64,000 nt of DNA from Actinoplanes couchii (GTDB taxonomy: Bacteria > Actinomycetota > Actinomycetes > Mycobacteriales > Micromonosporaceae), in assembly GCF_016862075.1 (NCBI RefSeq), contig NZ_BOMG01000024.1:124001-188000 (forward strand). Direction: 5' to 3'. How positions within the stretch are numbered: position 1 is the stretch's first letter; every line of letters begins with the position of its first letter. The notes below the pieces were generated by a model. That model did not search any database and was not told the DNA's origin. It saw only the letters and a list, made by a program, of their open reading frames with translations. The position numbers and the translations under genes were made by a program. Below are positions 42,601 to 57,600 of the stretch, piece by piece.

Positions 42601-45600
42601 CATCGAGGACTCCCAGGCGCTGTCGCTGTCCCGGGTCGCCTTCATGGAGCTGGTGCACTCCAACCCGCGCATCCTGGACGCGGTGATGCGCTCGGTCGGC
42701 GGCCTGATCCGCCGGCTCACCGAGCAGAACGCCGATCACGTCTTCCTCGACCTGCCCGGCCGGGTGGCCAAGACCCTGGTCCGGCTCTCCGGGGAGAGCC
42801 AGGCGCCGATGATCACCATCGAGCTGAACCAGAGTCAGCTGGCCGAGATGGCCGGCGGCTCCCGGCAGAGCGTCAACCAGGCGATCGGCTCGTTCGCGAG
42901 CCGTGGCTGGCTGCGCACCGAGGGCCGGCGCATCGTGGTCACCGATGTGCAGGCCCTGCGGCGGCGCGCCGGGATGCAGGGCTGAGGGTCAGGCCGTCAT
43001 TTCCGGGTCGAGGCGTAGACGTCGACGTACTCGCGGCCGGACAGCGCCATGAGCTCGTACATGATCTCGTCGGTGATCGCTCTCTCGACGAAGCGGTCAC
43101 CGCGCTGGTCGGCGTAGCGGGAGAAGTCCAGCGGCGCGCCGACCCGGATCCGGACCCGCTTGACCGACCACATCATCGCGCCGGTCGGCTGGATCTCGTC
43201 GGTGTTGAGCAGCGCCACCGGCACCACCGGGGCGCCGCTCTCCAGGGCCAGCCGGGCGACGCCGGTCTTGCCGCGGTAGAGCCGCCCGTCCGGCGAGCGG
43301 GTGCCCTCCGGATAGATGCCGGCGACGTTGCCCTCGCGCAGCACCCGCAGCAGCGTGTCCAGAGCCGCCTGGGCCGCCTCGCCGCCCGAACGGTCCACCG
43401 GGATCGTCCCGGCGCCGGTGAAGAACATCCGGGAGAACCACCCCTTGATCCCCTTGCCGGTGAAGTATTCGGCTTTGGCGACGAAGGTCACCTTTCGCTT
43501 CATGATCAGCGGGGTGAAGATCGAGTCGGAGAACGAGAGATGGTTGCAGGCCAGAATCACCGGCCCGGACCGGGGCACGTTCCTCAGGCCCTCCACCTTG
43601 GGACGGAAGAGCAGTCTCAGGAGCGGTCCGAGGAGCACCAACTTCAGCATCCAGTAGAACACTGACGTCCTTTCGACTTCGGGCCTCCGCGGGTCCGGGG
43701 CGACAGGAAGCGTACGAAGCGGGGGCGGCGCGCCACAACGCACTCCCGCAACAGGTGCCTGCCGTGTCACCATTCAAGGCACGGTCGGCAAGGGGGTGTG
43801 CATCGGTGACAGCGGGTGGCGCCCGTCGCGGGCGGCGCGACAACGGGCTCGACGCCGCCGACTACGCGGCGGCAGGCGACGTGGATCCACGCATCGGTGA
43901 GCATCTGCTCGACGTGCTGGCGGCCGGGGGCATAGCGGCCTACCTGCAGCCCACGGCCGATCTCAATCCGATCCTGCGGGCGACCACGCTGCCCGCACGG
44001 CCGATCGATCGGCTGTTCGTGGACCGGACCCATCTGGAGACCGCCAAGGAGCACCTGCAGAAGGTGACCGGCGGCGTTCCGCCGACCCCACCGGCTCCCG
44101 CGGCGCCCGCGCCTCGGCCACAGGCCGAGGTGGACGAGGAGTGGGCCCGGATCATCGCGGGTTTCCACACCACGGTCGAGACGGAGAAGCCACCGTGGCC
44201 GGCGGCCGAGGACAGCCCCCGCCACGAGGAGCCCCGTCCGGTCGCCGAGGAGAACCCGCCGCACAACCGGCGGCGCACCGATCCGAAGGAGGAGCCGTCG
44301 CTCCTCTACGGACTCGACACGTTCGGCACCGATCTGCCCGACGAGAAGGACGAGGACGAGCGATACGTCCCGCCCCCACCCCCACCCCTGCCCCACATCT
44401 CGAAGTACGCCGTGCTGGGCATCCTGGGCGTCGTGGTCGGTTTCCTGTTGCTGGTCTTCCCCGGCCTGGTGCCGATCGACTCGTTCACGGTCTCGGTGCT
44501 GGGTTTCGCCGCGATCGTCGGCGGGGCGGTCACACTGGTCTGGCGGCTGCGCTCCGGTGACGACGACGACGAATTCGACGACGGCGCCGTCGTATAGACA
44601 ATCTTGGGTGTCCGACCGATAACCTACGGTGATGCGTCAGAGTTCGCTCGTCGTCATCGCCAACCGCCTGCCGCTGGATGACAGCGCCGCCCCCGACGGA
44701 GCCTGCGAGTGGCGCCGCAGCCCCGGCGGCCTGGCCAGCGCCCTGCACGCGATCCTGGAACAGACCCCGGCGACCTGGGTCGGCTGGGGTGGCGGCGTCG
44801 GCCCGGCGCCCGCCCTGCCGGACATCGGCAGCCTGCGCCTGCGGCCGGTCCCGCTGACCGAGGACGAGCTGCGCGGCTACTACGAGGGGTTCGCCAACTC
44901 GACCCTGTGGCCGCTCTACCACGACGCGGTGCAGCAGCCCACGTTCGACCGGGGCTGGTGGGAGACGTACCGGACGGTCAACCAGCGGTTCGCCGAGGCG
45001 GCCGCCGAGGTCGCCGAGCCCGGAGCCGCCGTCTGGGTGCAGGACTACCACCTGCAGCTGGTCCCCGGGATGCTCCGGGAGTTGCGGCCGGACGTGATGA
45101 TCGGCTTCTTCATGCACGTGCCGTTCCCGCCGCCGGAGCTCTACATGCAGCTCCCCCGCCGGGTCGAGCTGCTGCGCGGCATGCTCGGCGCGGACCTGGT
45201 CGGGTTCCAGCGCGAACAGGCCGCCCACAACGTCGCCCAGCTGGCCGTCAAACTGCTCGGCGCGGAGGTCGCCGGCGACACCATCACGGTCGACGGGCGG
45301 ACCGTGCACACCGGCGCCTTCCCGGTCTCCATCGACGTCACCGAGATGCGCGCGCTGGCCGCCCGGCCGGACGTGGTCACCCAGGCCGAACAGCTGCGGG
45401 ACAGCCTCGGCCGGCCGAAACGGGTGCTGCTCAGCGTCGACCGGCTGGACTACACCAAGGGCATCGAGCACCGGCTCACCGCGTACCGCGAACTGCTCCG
45501 CGACGGCCACGTCAAGGTCCGCGACACGGTGCTGGTGCAGGTGGCGGTGCCCAGCCGGGAACGGGTGGAGAGCTACCGGGAGCTGAAGGACCGGATCGAG

Positions 45601-48600
45601 GCCGAGGTCGGCCGGATCAACGGCGAGTTCGGCCGGGTCGGCGAGCCGGCCATCCACTACCTGAACCAGCCGTTCAGCCGGTCCCAGCTGGCCGCCCTCT
45701 ACCGGACCGCCGACGTGATGGTGGTGACCCCGCTGCGGGACGGGATGAACCTGGTCGCCAAGGAGTTCGTGGCGGCCCGCGAGGACGGCGCCGGCGCGCT
45801 GGTGCTCAGCGAGTTCACCGGCGCCGCCGCCGAGTTGGCACAGGCCTTCCTGGTGAACCCGCACGACGTCGACGGCCTCAAGGACACCCTGCTGCAGGCC
45901 ATGGAGACGGACCCCGCCGACCTGCGCGCCCGGATGTCGGCGATGCGGCAGCACCTGGCCGACCACGACATCCTGGCGTGGGCCCGCGCCTACCTGTCCG
46001 CGCTGGACCACACCGGACGGCTGGCCGAGTCCCTGCCCTGAGCCCCGATCGTCAGCGGGCCGGCGTCTGCTTGCCCAGCCAGTCCAGGATCGCGTCGATC
46101 GGCTCCTGCCAGCTCGTCTCCAGCATCAGGTAATGGCCCATGCCGGGGAACAGCAGCGGCGCGCCGCCGTACCGGGCCGCCGCCTTGTCCAGCTCGGGCC
46201 GCCGCACCACCCGGTCGTCCGGGCTGCCCACCACCAGGGTGGGCGGTCCGCCGACCGGTTCCGGCAGGGCGTCCCGGCCGAACAGCTCGGCCCGCGGCCG
46301 GGCCCCGATCCGCTCCAGGTGGGCCTGCGCCTGTTCGGCCGGCAGCCCCGGGCCGAACAGCTGCTTCGCGGAGAACCGCAGCGGCCCGCCGAACAGCGCC
46401 GGAATCGTCCCGGCCGGGTTGCCGCGCAGCGCCGCACCGAGCGCCGCCCAGCCGTCCAGCACCGGCGACACCAGCACCGCGGCCCGGGCCGGATAGCGGC
46501 CCAGCGCGCGAGCCACCACCCGGGCGCCGGTCCCGTGCCCGATCAGCACCGTCTGGCGGGGCAGCGCGGCCGCGGTCTGCACCACGTCGTGCGCCTGGGC
46601 CCGCAGGTCACCGCCGGGGCGCGGGGTCACCGCATGCGACGGCCAGCCCCGCGACGCGGCATGCGCCAGCCAGTGCTCGGTGAAGGCCCAACCCCCATGA
46701 CCCATTCCCGGTACGAACAACAGCGGTGGCCGCTCGCCGTCGTCCTCCTCCGGCAGGCGTGACACGACCTCACGATCACCTGCCGGTACGGGGTCCGACC
46801 AGTCCTGGAAGCGAAGGATCTCGCTCACTTGACGCTCTCCATACGATTCAGCAGGCTCTCGACGGCCCGCAGGTAGTCGACGTGGCCGACCTCGAACCAG
46901 TAGCGGCGGGTCGGCACCACCTTGCGCCGGGACCACGACTCCAGCGGCCGCTCGGACTCCTCACGCTGGACCGCGGTGGCCTTCTCCGGGTCGCGGGCGC
47001 GCAGTTTCAGCCAGCGGGCCACCGCGACGCTCTGCCAGTGGGCGATCGGGAACAGACCGCTGTCCGGCTGGACCAGACCGACCACGGCCAGCGTCGGATG
47101 CCGCCGGGCGAACGTGTGCAGGTGCAGGTCCGGGCGGCCGTGCTCGTCGGCGTCGAGCAGTTCCGGGGCGGCGAAGTCGAACCGTGGCCGGTACCCGGTC
47201 GCGGTGATCACCAGCTGCGGCTCGATGATCCGGCCGTCGGCCAGCGTCACCTCGGTGCCGTCCCAGCCGGTCACGTCCGGCACCGGCATGATCCGGCCGT
47301 GCCCCAGATAGTGCGGCAGCAGGCCGTTGACCACCGGGTTGCTCTCGAACGGGGTGTGCTCCGGCGCCGGCATCCCCCATCGGGTCAGGTCGGCGGCGAC
47401 CCGGCGGTTGCGGCGGCGGCGCAGCCAGGACGGCGCCCGCTCGTTGGCCAGCTGGTCGGCGGGACGGCTGCCCACGTACTTCGGGGCGAACCAGTAACCG
47501 CGCCGGGTCGAATGCCACACCTGATCGGCGTGCTGGGCGGCCTCCACCGCCAGGTCACAGCCGGTGTTGCCGCCACCGATCACCAGGACCCGCTTGCCGC
47601 GCAGCCGGGCCGGATCCTTGTACGCGCTGGAGTGGATCACCTGGCCGAGGAAGTCCCCGGGGATCTCCGGTTGCACCGGCGCCCAGTTGTGCCCGTTGGC
47701 GATCACCACGGCGGCGTACCGCTGCACCCGGGAGGAGCCGCCGCCGGTGGACCGGATGGTCACGTCCCAGCGGCCGTCCGCGACCGGGACGATGCTCACG
47801 ACCTCCATGCCGTACCAGATGTGCTCGCCCAGCCCGAAATGCCTCGCGTACCGCTCCAGGTACTCCAGCACCTGCTGGTGGTGCGGGTAGTCGGGCCAGG
47901 TGTCCGGCATCGGGAAGTCCGGGAACTCGGTCAGCGGGCGGGACGAGACGAGATAGGTGCCGGCGTAGACCGGGCTGCGGTCGTGGCGCCAGTTCCAGGC
48001 GCCGCCGACCGAGGTCTCACGCTCGTAGCAGTCCACCGCGAAGCCCTGCTCGCGGAGGTTCTTGATGGCGGTCAGGCCGCTGGCGCCGGCACCGACGACG
48101 CAGACGGCGTCACCACGGTCACCGAGGTCCGGGGAGTCTTGCACCCGGCGATCCTTGCAGACGGCGCGCCTAGGAGGAAGGGAGCAAAAGGTCCACCACG
48201 AGCGGTAAATGATCACTCGCTGCGCGTGCCCGATCGGAAGCGACGATCTCGTAACGTTCGATGGCTACGTCCGGGCTGACAAAAAGCCCGTCGATGCACC
48301 GGGCCGGCTCCCGCGCCGGGAACGTCGGCACGTCGCCGGCCGCCCCGGACAGGCCGTCCGCCACCATCCGCCAGGCGCTGCCGCCCGGGCCCTCGTTCAG
48401 ATCGGCGGCCACCACCAGCGGGCCCTTGACCTGATCCAACTCGGTCTTCCAGAAAGCGGCCTGGGACGGGCGCTCGGCCGGATCGGTGGCCAGATGCGAG
48501 CCGGACACGGTGAACCGGGCGCCGTGCACCTCACCCTCGGCGAACGCGGCGCCCCGCAGGTGCCGGCCCGGCGTCAGCGGATAACGCAGACACCAGGACC

Positions 48601-51600
48601 GGTGCACCCGCACCCGCAGGTTCACCAGCAGCAGATTGCCCAGCGAGTGCAGCCCGCCCTCGGCCACCACCAGACCGCAGTCGGCGGCCAGGTGCGCGCA
48701 CTTCTGCCGCCACCCGAACCGGCGCGGCGCCTCCTGCACCACCAGGACGTCCGGGGCCAGCTCCCGGACCAGGCCGGTCAGCGCGGCCCGGTCGTCGCGC
48801 AGGCCGTGCACGTTCCAGCTGACCACCCGTAACGGAACCATTCCCCGGCCCCTCTTCCCGGCCTCTCGCCTCAGACCACTCGGGCCAGGTCGGCGGCGCC
48901 GACCACGCCGGCGTCGTTGCCCATCAGGGCGGCGTGGACATCGGCCACCGGGAACCGGTTCCGGTTGGCCAGCTGCTCCCGGTAGGCCCGCTCGATCGGG
49001 CCCATCAGCAGCGGGCCCGCGTCGATCACGCCGCCGCCGATCACCATGATCTCCGGGTCCAGGCTCTGCGCGAGATCCGCCAGGCCCACCCCCAGCCAGT
49101 AGCCGACCTGGGCGAACGCGTCCATCGCCACCCCGTCGCCGGCCCGGGCCGCCTCGGTGATCTGCCGGCCGGTGATCGCCAGCGCGTCGCCGCCGGCCAG
49201 CTCGAGCAGCTTCGCCGCCCGGTCCGGTTCCTGCCGCGCGCCGGCCCGGCCGAACCGGACCAGGGCGTTGCCACTGGCGTACTGCTCCAGGCAGCCCAGC
49301 CGGCCGCAGCCGCACGGATGCCCGTCCGGCACCGACTGGATGTGGCCCAGCTCGGCGGCGATGCCGTGCGCGCCGTGCCACAACTTGCCGTTGATCACCA
49401 CGGCGCCGCCGATCCCGGTGCCCACGGTGATCATCACCATCGAGTCGGCGTTCTTCGCGACCCCGAACCGGAACTCGGCCCAGCCGGCCACGTTGGCGTC
49501 GTTGTCCAGCACCACCGGCAGACCGGTCGCCTTGCTGACGTACGCCTGCAGCGGCTCGTCCCGCCAGGCCAGGTTCGGCGCGAACAGCACCGTCGACCCG
49601 GTGGCGTCGATCCACGCGGCGGCGCCGATCCCGATCGCGGTCGCCTCCGGGTACTGCGCCGCCAGCTCGGCCGCCACCTCGACGATCGTGTCCCGGGTGC
49701 CGGCCTGGTCCTCGGCCGGCGTCGGCCGCCGGTTCGCGGCGAGCACGGTGCCGTGCTCGTCGACCACAGCGCCGGCCACCTTGGTGCCACCCACGTCGAT
49801 TCCGATGGTCAGCGTCACGCTGCCCGTCCCCTCTGCAAACAGTTCACACCGCGCCGGCGGGACGGGCGCCGTCGCCGCTCCCCGCTTCACGGTCCTCGGG
49901 CGCCGAGGCACCCCGCACATGATCCACGCTACGGGTCGCCCCGCCACCACCCGCCGCCGCCTCCACCGCTCCGGCCTCCGCTCCAGGCGTGGCCTCCGGC
50001 TCCGGTGGGCTCTCCGGCTCGGCAGCGGTCGCCATGGCCCAGACGTCGGCCCGGGCCGGACCGGCCGGGGGCCGCACCGATGAGGATGCGGGATCGGTGG
50101 CCGTACCCCCATGGCCGGAAGTCCCGGCGTCGCGGGCCGCCCTGGCCAGTTCGACCGCCCTGGCCACCGCCTCTTCCGCGGCCGCGGCGCGGGCCCGGGC
50201 CGCGGCGGCGGCCTCCCGCGCGCGCTGCCGCTCGGCCTCCACCGCGCGGGCCCGCTCCGCCCGCACCCGCTCCGCCTCGGCCGCGGCTCGGCGTGCGTCA
50301 TCCGCGCTGACCGCGCCCCACGGATCCGTCTCGGGGTCGACCGGCGCCTCCGGCACGTCGGGTCCGCCCGTCTCCGCCGCCGCGGAGACCGTCGTCGCCG
50401 CCGACCACGCCTGATCCGGAGACGGGGCCGGCTTGGGGCGGGGCGCGGGGGTGCGTGGCGGTGCGGTCATCGAAGAGAGGGTGCGCATCAGGCCGGCCAC
50501 GCCGCTGGCGATCTCGCCCGCGCTGGTGGCGAGCCGTTCGGCGGTCTCCGGGCTGGGGTCACGGACGGCCGCGATGGCCTTGCAGACCGGGCAGACGCAG
50601 CACTCGGCGCTACCGGTGGACCAGGGACCGGCACTGCCCTCGGACCGCGAACCGTGGCCGGTGCTCCCGGCGGACCAGGCGGAGACGGCGTCGGCGACGG
50701 CCTTGACCCCGGCCGAGGCGGCGGCGCTCGCGCCCGCCGAAGCGGCATGTGAGGCGGCTTGGGCACCCACGCTGTTGAGCAGCCCCAGCACCGTCTCACC
50801 GAGCTGCCCCAGCCCGTCCTCCACCGATCCCGACGATGCGGACGGCCGGTCCGGACCGGATGAATCGGAGGCCGGGCCGGCCGGCTCGGTGGTGTCGGAG
50901 GGCGGGCCGAACGGTGACCCGGCGGACGCCCTGGCGAGGACGGCCGCGACCAATCGTTCCGCTTCCTCGCGCGCTGACCCGGCCATCCGCACTCCCCTCG
51001 GCCCGCGACGGGGCCGCGGGCTGACGCTCGATCCGCGGCTCAGACCGCGGGCTGGCTTTCGACTCGGCGTTTGAGCTCGCGCAACGCCGTGTCCATGATC
51101 ATCTTTTCGGCCTTGCGGCGGAACATGCCGAGCATGCCGATGGCCAGGTCGACCGCCAGCGTGTACGTCACCGTCGTGCCGCCGGAGGCGTTGGCCACCA
51201 GGTCGTAGGAGCCCTCCTGGGAGCGCTGCGTCTTGGACGGCTCGGCCAGGGTCCACTCGATCCGGGACAGGTCGTCGGCGTACGCGTACTCCAACGTGTA
51301 TTCGTCCACCAGCACCGTGGCGTCGATCTGGAAGCGCACCCGGGCGGCGTAACCGTCCTCGTACTCCTCGGTGATCTCCGCCTTCTTGATCGACTCGGCC
51401 CACTCCGGGTACGACGCGAAGTCGCAGATCACCGCGGCCACCCGGGCCAGGGGCGCATCAACCTGGATCGACTGTGTGGAGGTGTCCGCCATGCTCCGGA
51501 GGCTACCTGCCGGAAGCACCCCCGGACCGCACCGGGGCGTGCGTGCCCGAGCCGATGCCGGTCCCGGCGGATACCATCCGTCACGTGCCAGCACTCGTCA

Positions 51601-54600
51601 GTGGTCCCGCGCGTATCCGCCCGGCCGAAGCCGCGGCGCGCGTCGTCATGCTCCTGCTGGTCGCGGCTCTGACCGTCACCGCCACCGGCCAGCCGGCCCA
51701 GCTCGGCTGGATCGCCGCGCTGGCGGTCGCGGCGGCGCCCAGTTTCGTGGCCCGCGGCCATGCTCTCCTGGCTCCGCTGGGCCGGGCCGCCGAGGTGGTG
51801 GTGACCTGTCTGGCGGCCGGTTGGATCGCCGCGGCGGCGCAGGTCGCCGATCGGGTGGACGCCGGTTTCGGCGCCGAGGCGGTGTTGCCGTACCTGGCGG
51901 TGCCGTTGCTCACCGCGGCTCTGCGGCGCCGTCCGATGGAGGGGATCGGGCTGCTCGGCCTGACCGCTGTCACGATGGCCGCCGGTGGCGCCCTGGCCGG
52001 TCCGGGTGAGCCGCTGGGCCAGCCGGGTTATCTGGCGGCCTGTGCGCAGTGGCTGGTCCTCGGCGCGATCATCACGTTCGCCGCCGAGACGATGCGCCAG
52101 TTGCTGCAGCCGCCGGACCCGACCCCGCAGCCGTACGCCGAGGCCACCCGCCTGCTGACCCAGCTGCGCAGTGTGGCCCGCTCGCTGCCGGGCGCCACGC
52201 TGGACCCGGGTGGCATCTCCGAGCACCTGCTGGAGGAGTTGCGGGCGGTGGCTCCGGGGCACCGGGCGGCGGTGCTGTCGGCGAGCGGCGGTGGCCGGCT
52301 GGTGGTGCTGGCGCAGACCGGCGCGGAGCGGGTCGACTGGGAGACCACGCTGGACGCCGATTCCGGGATCGCGGACGCCTGGGCGACGCAGAATCCGCAG
52401 ACGGCGAGCCGTTCGCAGGCGCGCAGTCATCAGGGCGGCGAGGTGTCCTCGCTGGTGGTGCCGCTGGTCGCCGGGGTCCGGACGATCGGTCTGGTGATCC
52501 TGGAGACGGACGAGCCGGGGGCGTACCCGTCGTCGGTGGTGTTCGCGGTGACCGAGGTGACCGGCCCGGCCTCGCTGCGGCTGGAGGCGGCGCTGCTGTT
52601 CGACGACGTCCGTTCGCTGGCGACCAACGAGGAGCGTCAGCGCCTGGCCCGGGAGATCCACGACGGGGTGGCGCAGGAGCTGGTGATGGTCGGCTACGGC
52701 ATCGACAACGCGCAGGCGACGCTGCCGGAGGGGGCCGAGGAGACCGCGGAGGAGCTGCGCGCGCTGCGGGCCGAGGTGACCCGGGTGATCACCGAGCTGC
52801 GGCTGAGCCTGTTCGAGCTGCGGTCCGAGGTCGACCGCAACGGCGGTCTGGCGCCGGCGATCGCGGAGTACGCGCGGACTCTGGGCACCAGCGCCGGCCT
52901 GCGGGTGCACTTCACGTTCGACGAGTCGACGGCGCGACTGCCGGCGGCGACCGAGGCGGAGCTGCTGCGGATCGCGCAGGAGGCGATCACCAACGCCCGC
53001 AAGCACGCGGGCGCGTCGAATCTCTGGGTGACCTGCACCGTCGATCCGCCGTACGCTCAGATCGAAGTTTCCGACGACGGCAAGGGGTTCGCGGACACCC
53101 GCCCCGACGGACGCTACGGTCTTACCATCATGGCGGAACGCGCCGAACGCATCCGAGGCCGTCTCGAGATCACGCCGCGACACCCCAGCGGGACAACCGT
53201 CGCTGTAGTGCTCGGAACACCGCCTCGGCGCGATAGCGTGCGAGATGGCGTTTCCGCGCAAGAAGGGGAGTAACCCGAGCATGTCGACCAGTCCGGCGCC
53301 GACGACGCGCACCAAGGTCCTCCTTGTCGACGATCACGACCTGATTCGCAAGGGGCTGCGACACGCATTCGAGCGCGACCGTCAGTTCGAGGTCGTCGGC
53401 GAGGCAGCCACCGCCGCGGAGGCGGTGCGCCAGGCCGGTGCGCTGCAGCCCGATGTCGTGATCATGGACCTCCGCCTGCCCGACGGCAGTGGCCTGGAGG
53501 CGACCCGCGCCCTGCGCAAGAACAACGCGAACATGGGCATCGTGGTCCTGACCATGTATGCCGGCGATGACCAGCTCTTCGGCGCTCTCGAGGCCGGGGC
53601 CAGCGCTTTCGTCCCGAAAACGGCTCCGGCGGACGAGGTGGTGGCCGCTGCCCGGCACGCCGCGTCGGCGCCGAGCGCGTTCACCGCGGCCGATCTGGCC
53701 GAGGCGATGAAGCGCCGTCTCGCCCCGTCCGGCCCGCAGCTGTCGCCGCGGGAGGGCCAGGTGCTCCGCCTGCTCGCCGACGGCATGAGCGTGGCCGGGA
53801 TCGCCAAGCAGCTCTTCGTCTCGGAGTCGACGGCGAAGACCCACATCTCGAAGCTGTACGAGAAGCTGGGCGCGGCGAACCGGGCGCAGGCGCTGATGAC
53901 CGCGCTGCGGCTGGGTCTGCTGGAAGCGCCGGACGCCCCGAAGTTCTAGACCCGACGAAAAGAAGTACGTATCGGACAGATTCGGCGTTTCTGTTTTTGA
54001 GGCGCCGAATCCAGTTATTCCTCCAGGGCTCGCAGGACTTTCCGTAGCAGCCCGTTGAGCTGCCGCAGTTCGTCGTGGTCGAGTGCGGCGAGCGCGCGCT
54101 GATCGACCGCCATGCCCTTGAAGATGTATTTGCTCCACATCTCCCGGCCCTGCTGGGTGGGCCGGACGATCACCCGCCGCCGGTCGGTGGCGTCCATCTG
54201 CCGGGTGATCAGCCCGGCCTCGTCGAGCCGGTCGAGCCGGCTGGTCATGGCCGCGCGCGTGACGTTCGCCGCTTCGGCGAGCTGGGCCGGGGTCGCCTCG
54301 GTCGGCCACGGCTGCACCATCAGCACGTGCAGGGTCTTGTAGTCCTGCACGGTGAAGCCCTCGGTGAAGATCTCCAGGTCGGCGCGGTCGATCCAGCGCT
54401 GGATGAACTTCATCCGGACCAGGGCGCCCTCGACCTCGGGCGCGAAGGTGGGCTCGTTCTTCCAGAACCCGGCCCACCGGGCCACATGCTGATCCACGCT
54501 GTCTTCCATGGGACGAGTCTGCCACCTCTCTGACTATTCGATTGCTGATAGTTAGACGATGAACTACATTCTCCGCTCATGACTCGTGACTTCCGCCTGA

Positions 54601-57600
54601 TCGCCATCGGCATGGGCTTCTCCTGGCTGGGCAACGCCTTCCAGACCGTGGCGCTGGCCGTCGCGGTGATCACCACCGGCGGTGGTGCCCGTGACCTGGG
54701 CCTGGTCATGGCGACCAACATCCTCACGCTGCTGGCCGGCACCCTGTTCGGCGGCATCTGGGCGGACCGGCTGCAACCTCAGCGGGTCATGGTCGCCTCC
54801 GACGTGATCCGCTTCGCCGCCACCGCCGGCATCGCCGCCATGTTCGCCACCGGCGGTTACCACCTGGCCCTGCTCTGTGGCCTCACCGTCGTCTCGGCCG
54901 CCGCCGGCAGCTTCTTCAACCCGGCGATGAGCGCGCTGAAGCCGCTGCTGGTCCCGGCCGAGGACCGGCAGAAGGCGAACGCCACGCTCAGCCTGCTGCA
55001 GTCGATGTGCGGCGTGGCCGGGCCGGCCACCGCGGGCATCACCGTCGCCGCCTTCGGCGCGACGATCGGTTTCTCGATCAACGCGGTCAGCTTCCTGGCC
55101 TCGATGGCCGCGGTCGCCCTGATCCGGGTACGGGCCCCGCGCGGCCCCCGGGCGTCAGCCGTCCACGAACTGCGGGCCGGCTGGTTCGAGGTCCGCAGCC
55201 GCAACTGGCTGTTCGCCAACCTGCTCGGCGCCAGCACGTACCACGTGGCCAACGGGGTGATCCTGGTCCTGGTGCAGATGGTCGCGTTCGAGCGGCTGGG
55301 CGGCGCGCACGCGATCGGCTGGATCGCCGCCGCCGAGGGCCTGGGTGGGGTGATCGGCTCGGCGATCGGGATGCGGTTCCGGCCCCGGCGGCTGCTGTTC
55401 GCCGGGCTGCTGGCGCTGCCGCTGATGTCGGTGTGGGCGTTCGCGTACGTCTGGCCCGGCACCCTGGCCGCCGTCATGATCGGCGCCGTGATCGGGTACG
55501 CCGGCCTGCTCTTCTACGACGTCGCCTGGGACACCTCGCTGCAGGAGAACGTGCCGCACCGGGTGCTCGGCCGGGTCAGCTCGTGGGACTACATGACGTC
55601 GTTCGTGGCGATGCCGGTGGGCAACGCCCTGGCCGGCCCGCTGTCCGACCGGTTCGGCACCGACCGGGTGCTCACCGCGTGCGCGTGCGTGCTGCTGGCG
55701 GCGAGTGTCTCGATGCTGCTGGTCCCGGGCTGCCGCCGCCTGATCCGAACCGGTCAGCCGGCCCCGGATCCGGTGCACAGCGACCCGGCATTGGTCTAAA
55801 GCAGGGCCGCCAGCGCGGCAATCAGGTGCGGCTTGGCCGGCACCCCCGTCGCGCGGCGGACCTCCCGTCCCGCGGAATCCAGGATCACCAACGTGGGGGT
55901 ACGCCGGATCTCCAGCTCCCGTACCTCGGCCAGATGACTCTCGGCGTCCACTTCGACGTGCCGCACGCCCGGGAGCAGCGCGGCGACCTCGGCACTGACC
56001 CGGCGCATCGCACGGCAGGGCGCGCAGAACGCCGTGGAGAACTGGAGCAGGGTCGCGGAGGCGGGCTCCACTCCCAGCCGTTCCAGGAGGCGGGCATCGA
56101 TGGGCGTACCGGAAACCATGTCTTGATCTTCGCTCGTGAAACCAGAAGCGGCCAGGTTGATCAGGCGGACTGATAGGCGCTGGCCTGCAAGGTGAACAAC
56201 TGCGCATAGAGCCCGTCCGCCGCCAGCAGCTCGTCGTGCCCGCCCTCCTCGACCACCGCCCCGTGATCGAGGACGTAGATCCGGTCCGCCTCGCGCACAC
56301 TGGCCATCCGGTGCGTGATCAGCACCACGGTCCGCCCCGCGGCCAGGTCGCGAAGCCGCTGGTAGACCTCGTGCTCGGCCCGCGCGTCCAGGTTCGCGGT
56401 CGGTTCGTCGCAGATCAGCAGCGGCGCGTCCCGGTGGAAGGCCCGGCTGACCGCGAGCCGCTGCCACTGCCCGCCGGACAGGTCGGCGCCGTCGGTGAAG
56501 TGCCGGGACAGCAGCGTCTCGTACTCCCTCGGCAGCTCCATCACGAAGTCGTGGGCGTCACCGGCCCGCGCCGACTCCCGGACCTGCTCCAGGGTGACCG
56601 GCCGGTCGTGCCGCCCGATCGCGATGTTCAACCGCGCCGACAGCGGCCACCGGGTGGGCTCCTGCATGACCACCGCGACCCGCTCCCGCATCGTCTCCGG
56701 ATCAAAATCGGTCGCGTCCCGGCCGTCCCAGGTCACCGTGCCGGACTGCGGACGGTAGAGCCCGGCCAGTACCGCCGCCAGCGTCGACTTGCCCGAGCCG
56801 TTCTCCCCCACCAGCGCGATGATCTGTCCCCGCCGCAGGGCCAGGCTGACGTCGCGGACCGCGGGTTTCTCCGCGTCCGGGTAGCTGAAGGTGACCCGGT
56901 CCAGACGGATCTCGGTGAAGACGTCAGGCGCCCGGCTCCCGGACGGCTCCGCCTTCGCCAGCGACAGCTCGCAGAACCCCTGGAAGTCGGCGAAGTAGAG
57001 GCCCTGTTCGTAGATCCGGTTCGCGGTGAACGCCAGCTCGGTCAGCTTCCCGATGCCCATGTTGATCGCGTAGGCGGCGGCGCCCGCGGTGGCCAGCGCC
57101 ATCCGGCCGGTCCAGAGCAGCCAGAACAGCATCGCGTACGCCAACCCGGTCGCCAGCCCGCTCAGCGCCTGCCCGATCAGGTTCGTCCGGACCACCCGCC
57201 CGATCACCCGGATCTCCTCCAGGGTGGAGATCCGCATCAGCCGGCCGGCCTCGGTGAGCAGGAACCGCCGGACCGTGAAGGCGCGCAGCTCGGCGGCCGG
57301 CTCCCGGGCCGCCAGCAGGTGGCTGAGCATCCGCTGCCGCCGCCACACCGCGATCAGCCGCAGCCGGCTGCGGTACCCCAGTTTGGCCGCCCGCGCCGCC
57401 GCCCAGCCGGTCGGCAGCACCGCCAGGACCAGCAACGGCAGCAGCGCCGGATGCAGCACCGCCAGCACCCCGGCCGCCGCGACCAGCCCCACCAGATGGG
57501 TGAGCAGCTCGATCCCCTGGTCCACCACCTGCTGGGCGGCGAACGTACCGCGGTCCCGGGCCCGTTCCATCGCGTCGCGCCAACCCGGATCGTCGAACGT